The position numbers and the translations under genes are program-made. A model generated the notes under the pieces. That model was not told where the DNA came from and ran no database searches. It saw nothing but the letters and a program-made list of their open reading frames with translations. From positions 1,116,001 through 1,180,000 of the forward strand of contig NZ_CP109901.1 of assembly GCF_033095805.1 (NCBI RefSeq): a stretch of 64,000 nucleotides of DNA. Direction: 5' to 3'. Positions within the stretch are counted from its first letter, which is position 1. Each line of letters begins with the position of its first letter. Source of the stretch: Serratia sp. UGAL515B_01. GTDB taxonomy: Bacteria; Pseudomonadota; Gammaproteobacteria; Enterobacterales; Enterobacteriaceae. Below are positions 1 through 9,215 of the stretch, piece after piece.

Positions 1-3000
1 CCAATGATGGCGATGCCTTGGCGGGCATGGGGTTTGCTGCCATGCGCAGTGGCGATTTCAGCCAGGCAGAGAGTTACCTCACACAAGCTGCGAAGCAGGG
101 GGGACCACAAAGTGCACAATGGGGGGCATTGGCCAAAGACGCTGCTTTTTATGGCAGCCTGGCGAAAGCTAAGCAGGCTGCCAATGCAGGCCGGTTAGAT
201 GAAGCATTGAGCCTCAGCGCGCCACTGATCAGTGCCACGGGGGAGAAAGGCAACGCGGTGACTATGTTCCGCGCGGATGTAGCCCGTAAGAAGGGTGACT
301 TTGCCAATGCAGAGCAAATGTACCGCGGCTTGTTGACACAGAATCCACAGAATAATGATGCCAAACTGGGTCTTTACTATCTGTTACTGCAACAGCGTGA
401 TAAGGGTAAAGACGCAGAGAAGGTACTACAAACCATCCCTGAAAATCTTCGGCCCAAAATCCCGCAGGTAGTGGCTGGAGTGAATGTCGACCCATTGCGC
501 AAGCAGGCTGCAGCTGCAATGGAGAATAATGAGCCCCAACGAGCGATGGCGCTCCTGCAGCAGGCGTTGGAAAAACAACCTTCGAATGTGTGGGTTCGCT
601 TGGATATGGCACGTATTCTGAATAAACAGGGACAAGAACTTCAAGCTCAAACCTTGATTTCTCCGCTTATGCAGGTTGGTGCTTCGGCAGACAGTCTTTA
701 CGCGGCGGCCTTGTTTGCCTCTGAGCGTAATGACTGGTTGAACGTCTCTACCCTGATGGCACGTATTCCGGTGGCAAGGCAAAGTATCGCTATGCGGGGA
801 TTAGCGGCAACTGCATCAGCAAATCAACAGCGTACCAGTGCAGAAAACTATCTCAAGCAGGGTAACACCGCCGGTGCGATGACAATTTTGCAGAAGTTGG
901 CTCAAAAACCCCCTTCAGAACCTGCCGCACTTGGGGAGTTAGCTAAAGACCTGATGGAAGTGGGGGATGTTTCCACGGCTGTACAGTTGGTTCGCGACAA
1001 CATGCGCCAGGGTGTGAAAGGAAATGCGGGTGATTATGCAAGCCAGATCGACGTGCTCAATCAGGCGGGCTTAGGCCAGGAGGCGGATGCCTGGCTCAAT
1101 AACCCAGCACTAAGGGCTCGCAGCTCATCAAAAGATATCAGCCAACTGCGTATGGGCAGTGTCATTAACGAGGCAGATAAACTGCGTTTGCAAGGGCAAT
1201 ACGGTGCCGCCTATGACAAGTTGATTGGTGCTTTACAGAGTGACCCACAAAACGCAGGCATCATGTTGGCCATGGGGCGCCTCTATCAATCTGGCAACAT
1301 GAACAAAGAAGCAGGGCAAGTCTACAATTATTTGCTTAGCCGCGATGGCCTTAATCAGGGGGCGAGAGAAGGTGCCGTTGGCGTGGCATTGTCAGAAGGG
1401 GATATTGAACGTGCTAAGCAATTGGTGCGTGGACTGCCAGCGACCAAAACGCCAGACCAACTGTTATTGGCTGCCCGTGTCGCCGAGGCTGATGGCAGCT
1501 ATCCGCAAGCCTTAGCGTTGTTACGCGAGGCAAAGAATCGTATGAATGGCCTTGGCTCAGTAGCCGGAGGGGATACTGCAATGATTGGCGGATTGAGGCT
1601 GGCGGATAATCCTTTTGCCACGCAGAGCGTTTCGTCACCAACGCTGAATACGGCTTCCTCTTCGGCTTATGGTGAAGTTTTGCCTTGGCAGGTAGCTGCG
1701 CCGGGTCTGGCGGGCGGATACACAAAGGCTCAGCAGCACACGCCCGAGACGGTGGCTAAAAACTCGACCTTGCAGAACATTGAACAATTGATGGATGAAA
1801 TACAGAGCAAGGTAGCCACTTGGGTGCAAGGTAATATTTCTCTGCGCGATAACAGCAGTGGCGAAAATGGTCTGAGTAACATCACCGAGATGAGAAGCCC
1901 AATCACGCTATCCGGCATGCCGTTTGATAATGGTCGGGTCAGTTTTGACGTGACGCCAGTGATGTTGCAATCCGGTACACCGTCTAACAGTGCCAATGTA
2001 CGTTTTGGTACGGGTGCTTTGCAGCTGGCTAAAGCGGTAGAGGCTGCAACTCAGGCTTCCCTTATTGCCTCACAAAACTCGATTGCCGCAGCACAGGCGG
2101 CAAACCTGCGCTATGAGCAACTCCATGCTACGCGTGACAGTTTGTGTTCAATTAATCCCACTTCTGCTGAGTGTACCGCTGCGACGGTGGCGGAGGATCA
2201 AGCCTATGTCGAAAAACAGACTCTTGACGCACAGAGAACACAACCGCAGACCTACAATCCTAATGATTTTTATGCTGAATCACCGGGACAACAACAAGAT
2301 ACAGGGGTTGAACTGGCGCTCGCCTTAAGCGGCGATAGCTATAAGGTAGATGTTGGCAGTACTCCATTAGGAAGTGGAATTAGCTCTATTGTTGGTGGCG
2401 CTAAATGGTCGCCCAAGTTAAGCCAGCACTCTACGCTTGATTTGACGGTTGAACGCAGGGCCGTTACGGATAGCCTGCTCTCTTATGTTGGTAGTGAAGA
2501 CATTATCACCGGTAAAAAATGGGGCGCTGTAACTAAAAACGGTGGCAGCGTTAATCTTGGGTTCGATGATGGTGTTGTGGGTGCCTATGGCGGTGCGGGG
2601 TACTACAGCTATATAGGTGACAACGTTGCCAGCAATAAGAGTATCACCGGGACGCTGGGTGCTTATATTCGGCCCTATAAAGATGACGAAAATGAGTTGA
2701 AAGCTGGTGTAAACGTCAATTATATGAGCTTTGACAAGAACCTGAGTTACTTCAGTTATGGCCAAGGGGGATACTTTAGCCCGCAGGATTATCTGAGTAT
2801 TTCATTGCCCATCGAGTTTACTAAAAAGCAGGATAACTTTACCTACGTCTTAGGGGGAAGTGTGGGGTACCAGGCTTATAACAATCAGGAAAGTGCCTAC
2901 TTTCCTAACGATCCTGATCTTCAAGCCCAGTTGGAAGATCTGGTCAGCCGTGGGTACGGTATTCAGGCGAAGTATGCCAGCGAAGACAAGAAAGGCATTG

Positions 3001-3140
3001 GCTACAGTTTGAAAGCGGGGGGAACCTACAAGGTGACGCCTAGCACGCTGGTCGGAGGGCAATTAGGTTACGATACTTTCGGCAGCTATTCCGAGAGCAG
3101 GGCTTCGCTCTATTTTAAATATCTGTTAGATGGGAAATAA
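1..3140 (+). CDS. bcsC: BcsC, cellulose export outer-membrane subunit (5' end outside window)
   Basis: The open frame enters from the left edge, so the N-terminus and signal peptide are missing; about 1045 codons are visible of a family that is usually about 1150. The first 500 or so residues are Ala/Leu/Gln-rich helical repeats of the TPR type (for example the NPQNNDAKLGLYYLLLQQ region), expected to form the periplasmic scaffold. From about residue 770 (GVELALALSGDSYKVDVGSTPLG) to the end is the BcsC C-terminal domain, rich in alternating aromatic and Gly strands and ending in YFKYLLDGK, as expected for an outer-membrane beta-barrel. BcsC conducts the nascent glucan across the outer membrane. 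bcsD starts 2 bases after its stop, so the genes are co-transcribed. Confidence 0.95.
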   Translation, partial: NDGDALAGMGFAAMRSGDFSQAESYLTQAAKQGGPQSAQWGALAKDAAFYGSLAKAKQAANAGRLDEALSLSAPLISATGEKGNAVTMFRADVARKKGDFANAEQMYRGLLTQNPQNNDAKLGLYYLLLQQRDKGKDAEKVLQTIPENLRPKIPQVVAGVNVDPLRKQAAAAMENNEPQRAMALLQQALEKQPSNVWVRLDMARILNKQGQELQAQTLISPLMQVGASADSLYAAALFASERNDWLNVSTLMARIPVARQSIAMRGLAATASANQQRTSAENYLKQGNTAGAMTILQKLAQKPPSEPAALGELAKDLMEVGDVSTAVQLVRDNMRQGVKGNAGDYASQIDVLNQAGLGQEADAWLNNPALRARSSSKDISQLRMGSVINEADKLRLQGQYGAAYDKLIGALQSDPQNAGIMLAMGRLYQSGNMNKEAGQVYNYLLSRDGLNQGAREGAVGVALSEGDIERAKQLVRGLPATKTPDQLLLAARVAEADGSYPQALALLREAKNRMNGLGSVAGGDTAMIGGLRLADNPFATQSVSSPTLNTASSSAYGEVLPWQVAAPGLAGGYTKAQQHTPETVAKNSTLQNIEQLMDEIQSKVATWVQGNISLRDNSSGENGLSNITEMRSPITLSGMPFDNGRVSFDVTPVMLQSGTPSNSANVRFGTGALQLAKAVEAATQASLIASQNSIAAAQAANLRYEQLHATRDSLCSINPTSAECTAATVAEDQAYVEKQTLDAQRTQPQTYNPNDFYAESPGQQQDTGVELALALSGDSYKVDVGSTPLGSGISSIVGGAKWSPKLSQHSTLDLTVERRAVTDSLLSYVGSEDIITGKKWGAVTKNGGSVNLGFDDGVVGAYGGAGYYSYIGDNVASNKSITGTLGAYIRPYKDDENELKAGVNVNYMSFDKNLSYFSYGQGGYFSPQDYLSISLPIEFTKKQDNFTYVLGGSVGYQAYNNQESAYFPNDPDLQAQLEDLVSRGYGIQAKYASEDKKGIGYSLKAGGTYKVTPSTLVGGQLGYDTFGSYSESRASLYFKYLLDGK

Positions 3141-3142
3141 CC

Positions 3143-3628
3143 ATGCAAGATATTATCAATTCGTCGTGTGAGCTTGATTATTATCGCCAACGTCAATTTA
3201 AAACGGGTTGGCAGGACCTCATTCAAGTGGTGTTTTCTGGCATTTTAGCGTCTGCCGATGATGCGGATGGACGTGATTTTCTGCGTTTGATGGGTGCCAA
3301 TCTGGCGAGCAAATTGCCATTACCCGCTGCGGAGACAGTGGGCGAGCTGGAAGATGGTCTTAATGGCCTGTTGCGCCATTTTGATTGGGGAAGGGTGCAG
3401 ATTGATCCAACGCCAGAGCAACTGCTTTTGACGCATTATGCTTATCCTCGCAGTGACGATCCTGATAATGAGTCCATCTGGGCAGTGTCTTTTGCTACGG
3501 TGCTGGAAGGTGCCTATGAAGCTTGGCTGTTGGCCCAAGGTGGAGAGCCCCATGTTTCTCTTCGCTGGTGCGGTCCAGCTGAGGAAAATACGCTGATATT
3601 TCGCTACAAAAATGAGCAACGAAGGTAG
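3143..3628 (+). CDS. bcsD: BcsD, cellulose synthase accessory subunit
   Basis: A 161-residue protein matching the BcsD family in length and content (SLRWCGPAEENTLIFRY at the C-terminus, helical N-terminal half). In Komagataeibacter BcsD forms a ring-shaped octamer that orders cellulose export complexes and promotes crystalline fibrils. It is absent from the E. coli K-12 type operon. Its location between bcsC and bcsZ therefore marks this as a bcsD-carrying cellulose operon (often called type I or hybrid). It has no signal peptide, consistent with a cytoplasmic position, though the site of action has been debated. It lies 2 bases after bcsC and 3 bases before bcsZ. Confidence 0.88.
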   Translation: MQDIINSSCELDYYRQRQFKTGWQDLIQVVFSGILASADDADGRDFLRLMGANLASKLPLPAAETVGELEDGLNGLLRHFDWGRVQIDPTPEQLLLTHYAYPRSDDPDNESIWAVSFATVLEGAYEAWLLAQGGEPHVSLRWCGPAEENTLIFRYKNEQRR

Positions 3629-3631
3629 GTT

Positions 3632-4657
3632 ATGGTGGCTAAACATACGCTCGGCAGAATCAAAATACTTATTGTTATGATAGGCGTCTGGTTATCTTTT
3701 GGTACGCTTGCTCAAGATGTTGGTTGGTTGCAATATAAACAGCGCTTTTTGTTGTCGGACGGGCGTATTGTTGACACTGGTAATAATCATATCAGCCATA
3801 GCGAGGGGCAGGGATTTGCCATGTTGCTAGCGGTCTATAATAACGATCAGGCTGCTTTTGACAGTATTTGGCAATGGACAAAAGCCAATCTTTATCGTGA
3901 AGATATTGGCTTGTTTTCCTGGCGCTATCAGCCAGGGCAGCCAGACCCTATAGCGGATAAGAACAATGCTACCGATGGTGATATTTTTATTGCCTGGGCC
4001 TTGCTGGAAGGGGGAAAGCAGTGGGACGTAACAGCTTATCGTGATGCTTCGGCGGAAATTCAGAAATCTCTGCTTAGACACACTTTGGTGAGCTATGCCG
4101 GTTATCAAGTGATGCTCCCTGGCGTGAACGGTTTTAAACAAAACGACTTTGTGATCGTTAACCCTTCTTATTTTGTCTTCCCTGCTTGGGAAGCATTCTA
4201 CCAAGATACTAATCTACTGGTATGGAAGAACCTCAGTGACGATAGCCTGGCATTGCTTAAAAAAATGATGTTCGGCAAACAACAGCTCGCCACAGATTGG
4301 GTTTCGTTACAGGCTGATGGGCAAGTGACTCCAGCAAACGGCTGGCCAGCACGGTTTGGCTTTGATGCCGTGCGTATCCCACTCTATATCCACTGGTATC
4401 AGATGAGTAATCCGACGCTTTCGCCATACGTCAGTTTTTGGCGTGGTTTTGATCGCCGTTCTGCACCGGCCTGGATCGATGTTCTCAGTGGCCAGCGGTC
4501 TGAATATAATCAAAGTCAAGGAATGAGGGCGGTCAGAGATTTGGTTGTTGGGGATAGCGGACCACTCGTTAACCGTCTTGATCCTGATGAAGATTATTAT
4601 TCTGCCAGTTTGCATCTTTTGGCCTATTGGTCTCAAAGGAACCTTTTCCTGCGCTGA
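3632..4657 (+). CDS. bcsZ: BcsZ, periplasmic endo-1,4-beta-glucanase (GH8)
   Basis: A 341-residue glycoside hydrolase family 8 enzyme. An N-terminal signal peptide is visible (hydrophobic ILIVMIGVWLSFGTLAQ, probable cleavage near residue 28). The HSEGQGFAMLLA motif contains the expected catalytic acid Glu58, and ATDGD at 113-117 holds the conserved Asp residues. BcsZ trims cellulose in the periplasm and is normally required for efficient cellulose production. It is the last gene of the visible operon. A strong hairpin follows about 14 bases after the stop. The start codon is 3 bases after the bcsD stop, with an AGG-type ribosome site inside the end of bcsD. Confidence 0.94.
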   Translation: MVAKHTLGRIKILIVMIGVWLSFGTLAQDVGWLQYKQRFLLSDGRIVDTGNNHISHSEGQGFAMLLAVYNNDQAAFDSIWQWTKANLYREDIGLFSWRYQPGQPDPIADKNNATDGDIFIAWALLEGGKQWDVTAYRDASAEIQKSLLRHTLVSYAGYQVMLPGVNGFKQNDFVIVNPSYFVFPAWEAFYQDTNLLVWKNLSDDSLALLKKMMFGKQQLATDWVSLQADGQVTPANGWPARFGFDAVRIPLYIHWYQMSNPTLSPYVSFWRGFDRRSAPAWIDVLSGQRSEYNQSQGMRAVRDLVVGDSGPLVNRLDPDEDYYSASLHLLAYWSQRNLFLR

Positions 4658-4671
4658 CATAGCCTAATAAT

Positions 4672-4696
4672 GCAGAGAGTGCATATGCCTCTCTGC
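4672..4696. terminator. Hairpin between convergent bcsZ and flavin reductase gene
   Basis: A perfect 8-bp stem, GCAGAGAG / CTCTCTGC, with a 9-base loop lies between two convergent genes. No clear T-run follows on either side, so it may be a weak bidirectional terminator or an mRNA-stabilising 3' end. Confidence 0.5.
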
Positions 4697-4719
4697 TTAG
4701 CGCGATTCTTACTGCAACT

Positions 4720-5355
4720 TTATTGGCGTATATCCGGGCGTAACAAATCAAAACGGCACAGGTCAGAAATACCGTAATAAGCGCTGGGGCCACCGGCACG
4801 TAACACGGGTTGTGCAGCGGCTGTTTGATAGATGCCATTTTCATCCAGTAAGGTGGGGGCAATATGCACGGCAACCACTTCCCCTAATACCAACCAGGTA
4901 TTCACTTTTCCTCCTGTGGCGTTTTGTAATTGAATACACTGTGTTAGCCGACATTCGAAATTGACTGGGCTTTCTGCCACTCGTTCAGCTTTTATCCGTA
5001 CGCCTGTAATAGGCGTTAATCCGGCAAAGGTAAACTCATCTTCACCTCGTGGTAGTGAAGCAGAACTTTTGTTCATGGCTTCTGCCAAGGGGCGCGTTAC
5101 CAGATTCCAGACAAACTCGCCTGTTTCTACGATGTTGGCCACGCTATCTTTCCAACCTGTGCTGGCAAAACCAATAATAGGAGGGTGGTAGTTGAAGCAA
5201 TTAAAGAAACTGTAAGGGGCCAGATTGCGTTGCCCGCTGGCACTGAGAGATGAAATCCAACCAATTGGGCGTGGGCCAATAATCGCGTTCAGTGGATCGT
5301 GCGGTAGACCGTGACCGGCCGCTGGCTCATAGTAATAACGTGATTCACTGTTCAC
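4720..5355 (-). CDS. Flavin reductase family protein (FMN-binding split barrel)
   Basis: About 211 residues of the flavin reductase/DIM6-NTAB type, with PRPIGWISSLSASGQRNLAPYSFFN near the N-terminus and a central PPIIGF segment, the FMN-binding part of this fold. The physiological substrate cannot be read from sequence. I place the start at a GTG (residue sequence VNSESRYYYEP) because a GGAG ribosome site lies 6-7 bases upstream; an in-frame ATG further out at 5418 lacks one. The gene stands alone, convergent with the cellulose operon and divergent from rlmF, 78-132 bases away depending on the rlmF start. Confidence 0.8.
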   Translation of the reverse strand: MNSESRYYYEPAAGHGLPHDPLNAIIGPRPIGWISSLSASGQRNLAPYSFFNCFNYHPPIIGFASTGWKDSVANIVETGEFVWNLVTRPLAEAMNKSSASLPRGEDEFTFAGLTPITGVRIKAERVAESPVNFECRLTQCIQLQNATGGKVNTWLVLGEVVAVHIAPTLLDENGIYQTAAAQPVLRAGGPSAYYGISDLCRFDLLRPDIRQ

Positions 5356-5433
5356 AAGTGCTCCAGTCAGCAAAGGACGAGCTTCTATTTTGGCGCATTT
5401 CAAGCCGATTGTAAGCATCTACCGTCTTTTTTA

Positions 5434-6453
5434 ATGGCCTTTGTGCTATCTTACGCGACAGAAAATCCTTTCAGAGAGCCTGTCCCAGTGGAAAAAAAGA
5501 AAAGTTTCCCGCAGCAAAAAAGCGGATTGCATCCACGTAATCGCCATCGCTCACGCTATGATTTTCCCGCGCTGATTGCCAGTTGCCCAGCGCTGGAACC
5601 GTTCGTGAAGCCTAATGCCTGGGGTGATATATCCGTCGATTTCGCCGATCCTGCCGCAGTAAAAATGCTTAATCGAGCTTTATTACAGCACTATTACGGT
5701 ATTGAGCACTGGGATATTCCCGCTGATTATCTTTGTCCGCCAATTCCAGGGCGCTCGGACTATGTACATCATCTCGCCGATCTGCTGGCAAGCAGTCATG
5801 GTGGTGAAATACCTCGTGGCAAAGCCGTCGCTATTCTGGACATAGGCATAGGGGCAAACTGTATTTACCCTATTATTGGTCAGCGTGAATACGGTTGGCG
5901 TTTTACCGGTTCAGAAACCGATCCTGTCTCTCTTGGTGCCGCCAAAATGATTGTTGCCATGAACCCGACATTGAAAAATACCGTACGCCTGCGGCAGCAG
6001 AAACACCCTTCGGATATTTTCAACGGTATCATTGGTGTGGCTGAACGTTTTGATGCGACGCTTTGCAATCCACCATTTCATGGTTCTGAACAGGAAGCGC
6101 AAGCCAGCACCCGGCGCAAACTGCATAAGCTCGGTAAGGGGGAAGTAGCAGATAAACCGATACAAAATTTTGGCGGGAAGCATAACGAACTCTGGTGTGA
6201 AGGTGGCGAAGAGGCCTTTGTACGTAAAATGATTGAAGAGAGCGTGGGAAAAGCGCAAAACTGCCTATGGTTTACCTCGTTAATCTCTAAACATACTACA
6301 TTGCCCGCTATCTATTGGGCTTTAAAACAGGCCTGTGCCGTTGAGGTACGCACTATTGAAATGGCTCAAGGCCAAAAAATCAGCCGTTTTGTTGCCTGGA
6401 CATTTCATAATGCCGAACAACAAGCCGCTTGGGCGGAAGAACGCTGGCAATAA
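5434..6453 (+). CDS. rlmF: RlmF, 23S rRNA A1618 N6-methyltransferase
   Basis: The GLHPRNRHRSRYDFPAL start of the conserved region, LCPPIPGRSDYVHHLADLL, DIGIGANCIYP (SAM-binding loop) and the catalytic CNPPFHGS motif are all typical of RlmF (YbiN). It methylates N6 of adenosine 1618 in 23S rRNA. The E. coli enzyme is 308 residues. This frame gives 339 from the ATG at 5434, which has no obvious ribosome site. A GTG at 5488 (giving a VEKKKSFPQQ start, 321 residues) is an equally good or better start. The protein ends convergent with glnQ, with a 73-base gap. Confidence 0.93.
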   Translation: MAFVLSYATENPFREPVPVEKKKSFPQQKSGLHPRNRHRSRYDFPALIASCPALEPFVKPNAWGDISVDFADPAAVKMLNRALLQHYYGIEHWDIPADYLCPPIPGRSDYVHHLADLLASSHGGEIPRGKAVAILDIGIGANCIYPIIGQREYGWRFTGSETDPVSLGAAKMIVAMNPTLKNTVRLRQQKHPSDIFNGIIGVAERFDATLCNPPFHGSEQEAQASTRRKLHKLGKGEVADKPIQNFGGKHNELWCEGGEEAFVRKMIEESVGKAQNCLWFTSLISKHTTLPAIYWALKQACAVEVRTIEMAQGQKISRFVAWTFHNAEQQAAWAEERWQ

Positions 6454-6526
6454 GCTGAACGTTGGTGCAATAGAACAAAAACCCCACAACCCAGTACGGG
6501 TCGAGGGGGAAGCTGGAGCCAAATAA

Positions 6527-7249
6527 TCAGGACACGTGTTGCAAAAATTCGCGCAGGCGTGGACTCGGTGGGTTGCTGATCAGCTCATGCGGATTACCGT
6601 CCTCTGCAATCCTTCCTTTATCGATAAAGATTAGGCGTGATGCCACTTTCTCGGCAAAGCCGACTTCGTGGGTGACGATCACCATTGTCATTCCTTCTTC
6701 TGCCAGATCCTGCATTACCTTTAATACTTCGTGGCGCAGTTCAGGGTCCAGGGCAGATGTCGGCTCGTCGAACAACATCATCTTCGGTTTCACTGCCAGA
6801 GCACGAGCGATGGCGACGCGCTGTTGCTGTCCACCAGAAAGTTCGGAAGGGTAGTGGTGTGCTCGCTCTGCCAGGCCGACCTTGGCTAACAGTTCTCGAG
6901 CCTGTTTCTGTGCTGCATCTTTTTTCATGCCACGGACGCGGATTGGACCAAAAGCTACGTTTTCCAGCGCGGTCAACTGTGGGAACAGGTAGAACTGTTG
7001 GAAGACCATACCGGCCTCTTGGCGGATCAAGCGATCGTCTACTTTGGGGTCATTAACCTTTAAGCCATCCACTACCAATTCACCGCTGGTGATTTCTTCC
7101 AGCTTGTTGATGCAACGTAACAGCGTAGATTTACCCGAGCCAGAAGGACCGATGATCACCACGACCTCGCCCTGGGTAATTTTCAGGTCAATATTGTGTA
7201 GCACCTGGGTCGGGCCAAAGTGTTTGGATACGTTTTTAAATTCAATCAC
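6527..7249 (-). CDS. glnQ: GlnQ, glutamine ABC transporter ATPase
   Basis: A 240-residue ABC ATPase nearly colinear with E. coli GlnQ. Walker A is GPSGSGKST, the Q-loop follows in [10 protein letters not shown], the signature is LSGGQQQR and Walker B is [13 protein letters not shown]. It energises uptake of L-glutamine with GlnH and GlnP. The start codon is GTG and overlaps the stop of glnP in a GTGA arrangement, indicating translational coupling. It is the last gene of glnHPQ. Confidence 0.96.
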   Translation of the reverse strand: MIEFKNVSKHFGPTQVLHNIDLKITQGEVVVIIGPSGSGKSTLLRCINKLEEITSGELVVDGLKVNDPKVDDRLIRQEAGMVFQQFYLFPQLTALENVAFGPIRVRGMKKDAAQKQARELLAKVGLAERAHHYPSELSGGQQQRVAIARALAVKPKMMLFDEPTSALDPELRHEVLKVMQDLAEEGMTMVIVTHEVGFAEKVASRLIFIDKGRIAEDGNPHELISNPPSPRLREFLQHVS

Positions 7250-7905
7250 AGGATTTTCATCCTTCTTTCCAGACGACGCAGAACGAAGCTCAGCACCAGG
7301 GTAATAATCAGATAAATAACCGCCACCGCGCTCCAGATTTCCAGCGCACGGAAGTTACCCGCAATAATTTCCTGACCTTGTCGGGTCAGCTCAGCAACGC
7401 CGATAACGATAAACAGCGAGGTATCTTTGATGCTGATGATCCACTGGTTACCCAGTGGTGGAAGCATACGGCGAAGCGCCAGCGGCATTATCACGTAACG
7501 AATGGTTTCGCGACGGGACAATCCCAGCGCCAGGCCTGCTTCACGGAAGCCGCTGTGAATAGATAGCACAGCGCCGCGCGTAATTTCCGCAATATAGGCA
7601 CCGGAGTTGATCATAATGGTGACAACCGCAGCGCTGAAAGGGTCGATACGCAAATTGCTAAATGCCATTGGCAGGGCAAAGTAGATAAACATCACCTGCA
7701 CAACAATGGGAGTGCCGCGGATCACTTCAATGAATACCAGTGCTACGTGGTTAGCGATCCAACCGCCGTAAATGCGGGCGAAACCGGCGATAAGGCCGAT
7801 GATCAGGCCGCCAATCAGACCGAGGATCGAAATCCACAGAGTCATTTTGGCACCTTCTAACAGAATAGGGATGGCGGGCCAAATGGCGCTCCAGTCGAAC
7901 TGCAT
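7246..7905 (-). CDS. glnP: GlnP, glutamine ABC transporter permease
   Basis: A 219-residue inner-membrane permease of the polar amino-acid ABC family (His/Glu/Gln/Arg type). Hydrophobic segments and the EAA loop region ([33 protein letters not shown]) contact GlnQ. The start is set at MQFDWSAIW because a GGGAG ribosome site precedes it by about 8 bases; an upstream in-frame ATG would add eight non-conserved residues. It lies 139 bases after glnH, a gap that contains a miniature repeat (7974-8024). Confidence 0.95.
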   Translation of the reverse strand: MQFDWSAIWPAIPILLEGAKMTLWISILGLIGGLIIGLIAGFARIYGGWIANHVALVFIEVIRGTPIVVQVMFIYFALPMAFSNLRIDPFSAAVVTIMINSGAYIAEITRGAVLSIHSGFREAGLALGLSRRETIRYVIMPLALRRMLPPLGNQWIISIKDTSLFIVIGVAELTRQGQEIIAGNFRALEIWSAVAVIYLIITLVLSFVLRRLERRMKIL

Positions 7906-7973
7906 GGTGTTTTCTCCCGGCGATCTCAAACAAGAGGATCATAAAGTGCGAAACACAGAGGGACGTTTCCCCG

Positions 7974-8024
7974 TGCTCAAATGTCCGTTAGCTGTGCTCG
8001 TGTGCAATTAAGGGGCACCGCTTA
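7974..8024 (-). repeat. Family-1 miniature element, right half, inside glnHPQ
   Basis: The segment reads like the right halves at 16160-16230 and 42035-42089 (CAAATG ... CGT.AGC..TGCTCG.GTGCAATTAAGGGGCACCGCTTA), with several substitutions. It fills the glnH-glnP intercistronic gap, so it would be part of the operon transcript. Confidence 0.65.
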
Positions 8025-8044
8025 ATATTGACTCATTTGATGAA

Positions 8045-8788
8045 TTACTTAGGCTCTGTGCCAAACCACTTTTTGTAGATTTCATTATAGGTGCCGTTGT
8101 CACGCAAGGTCTTCAGTGCGGCATTCACTTTCTCACGCAATTCGTCGCTGCCTTTTGGGAAGGCTATACCGTATTGCTGGGCTTCTTGTGATTCGCCAAC
8201 GGTTTTAAACTTGCCAGCGCCTGCCGTTTTGATGAAGTAGAGGATGTTTGGCGTATCGTGCAACACCGCATCAGCACGCTTGGTAGCTAACTCCATGTAA
8301 GCGTTATCGATGTTTGGGAACTGGCGCAGATCTTTAGTTTTTATGTGCTGCTTGGCGTAATCAACGGAGCCGGTACCGCTCTTCACTGCGACAACTTTGC
8401 CATCAAGGTCAGCGATGCTTTTTACGCTGTCATTATCAGCATTCACCATCACTAGCAGGCCGCTTTTGTAATAACCGTCAGAGAACTCAATCGCTTTCTT
8501 ACGTTCTTCGGTGATAGTAATACCGGCAAGCGCCAGATCGACGTTTTTGGTTTGCAGTGCCGGAATGATACCGCTGAAATCCATTGGTTTCAGGGTGTAA
8601 TCCAGTTTCAATTCTTTAGCGATAGCTGCCCACAGATCGATATCAAAACCAACATATTGATTACCCTGCTTAAATTCAAACGGAACAAAAGCGGTGTCTG
8701 TGGCGACAACCAGTTTATCTGCTGCCTGGGAACTCACTGCAAAGGCCAGAGAAAGTGCGGCAAGTGAGGCTTTTAAAATAGACTTCAT
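8045..8788 (-). CDS. glnH: GlnH, periplasmic glutamine-binding protein
   Basis: A 247-residue precursor with a Sec signal peptide ([22 protein letters not shown], cleaved before ADKLVV). The mature part matches E. coli GlnH almost throughout ([56 protein letters not shown]). It captures L-glutamine for the GlnPQ membrane complex. An AGGA site about 9 bases upstream supports this start over an outer ATG at 8857, which would lie inside the promoter. It is the first gene of the operon. Confidence 0.96.
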   Translation of the reverse strand: MKSILKASLAALSLAFAVSSQAADKLVVATDTAFVPFEFKQGNQYVGFDIDLWAAIAKELKLDYTLKPMDFSGIIPALQTKNVDLALAGITITEERKKAIEFSDGYYKSGLLVMVNADNDSVKSIADLDGKVVAVKSGTGSVDYAKQHIKTKDLRQFPNIDNAYMELATKRADAVLHDTPNILYFIKTAGAGKFKTVGESQEAQQYGIAFPKGSDELREKVNAALKTLRDNGTYNEIYKKWFGTEPK

Positions 8789-8844
8789 AAGAGGAATTCC
8801 TTTATAGGTTGCTGATTGCCCATTTTTTATGTTGCATTTTGGCC

Positions 8845-8862
8845 ATGAAAAAATCATGCCAA
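8845..8862 (-). promoter_or_regulatory. Candidate sigma-54 promoter of glnHPQ
   Basis: Read on the minus strand this is TTGGCATGATTTTTTCAT. The -24 part TGGCATG fits the sigma-54 consensus, while the -12 part has TC where GC is usual. It lies about 57 bases before the glnH start codon, with NtrC-like sites about 85-120 bases further upstream, as in the nitrogen-controlled glnH promoter of E. coli. Confidence 0.6.
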
Positions 8863-8932
8863 TTTCACAACCATTATTAAAACAGAGGATTACGATATGG
8901 TCTGGTAGCCAGAAGTCCAGTAATCGTTACTA

Positions 8933-8981
8933 TGCACCATAATAAGGCCCCAAAGTGGTGTAATTGAGTCATTATGGTGCA
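8933..8981 (-). promoter_or_regulatory. Cluster of NtrC-like sites upstream of glnHPQ
   Basis: Three tandem 17-base sites resemble the NtrC consensus TGCACC-N5-GGTGCA: 8933-8949 (good left half TGCACCAT), 8946-8962 (right half GTGGTGTA) and 8965-8981 (right half TATGGTGCA perfect). Their distance from the sigma-54 element suits enhancer action, so glutamine import is predicted to be induced under nitrogen limitation. Confidence 0.6.
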
Positions 8982-9215
8982 ATGCATTATTTTTAACTAA
9001 AAAATACGTTAGTAACAACCGAAAATTAACGTATTTTTATTTGCATTGATACCTAATCCTAACCTTTTATCTTTAATCAAGCGGCACCTGGTGCAAGTCT
9101 ATTTGCACTACTTGGAGAAAAAATCTAGGAAAATAACGGTTTTAACGCATCAATATGGCTGTAGCCCGAAAGGGCTGAAATGACTCTGACACAGTAGCAA
9201 TGAAAAATATAAAGC
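8982..9215. other. Intergenic region between the gln enhancer and the diguanylate cyclase gene
   Basis: AT-rich DNA with no plausible gene. A small GAAA-capped hairpin, AGCCC-GAAA-GGGCT, lies at about 9164-9177, near the 3' end of the diguanylate cyclase gene. No T-run follows, so I do not call it a terminator. Confidence 0.4.

Noticed and set aside
262..2765. Several 100-codon frames on the minus strand inside bcsC
   Set aside because: Shadow frames of a well-supported gene, with unnatural composition and no ribosome sites.
9164..9177. GAAA-capped hairpin as terminator of the diguanylate cyclase gene
   Set aside because: No T-run on the minus strand and only a 5-bp stem.
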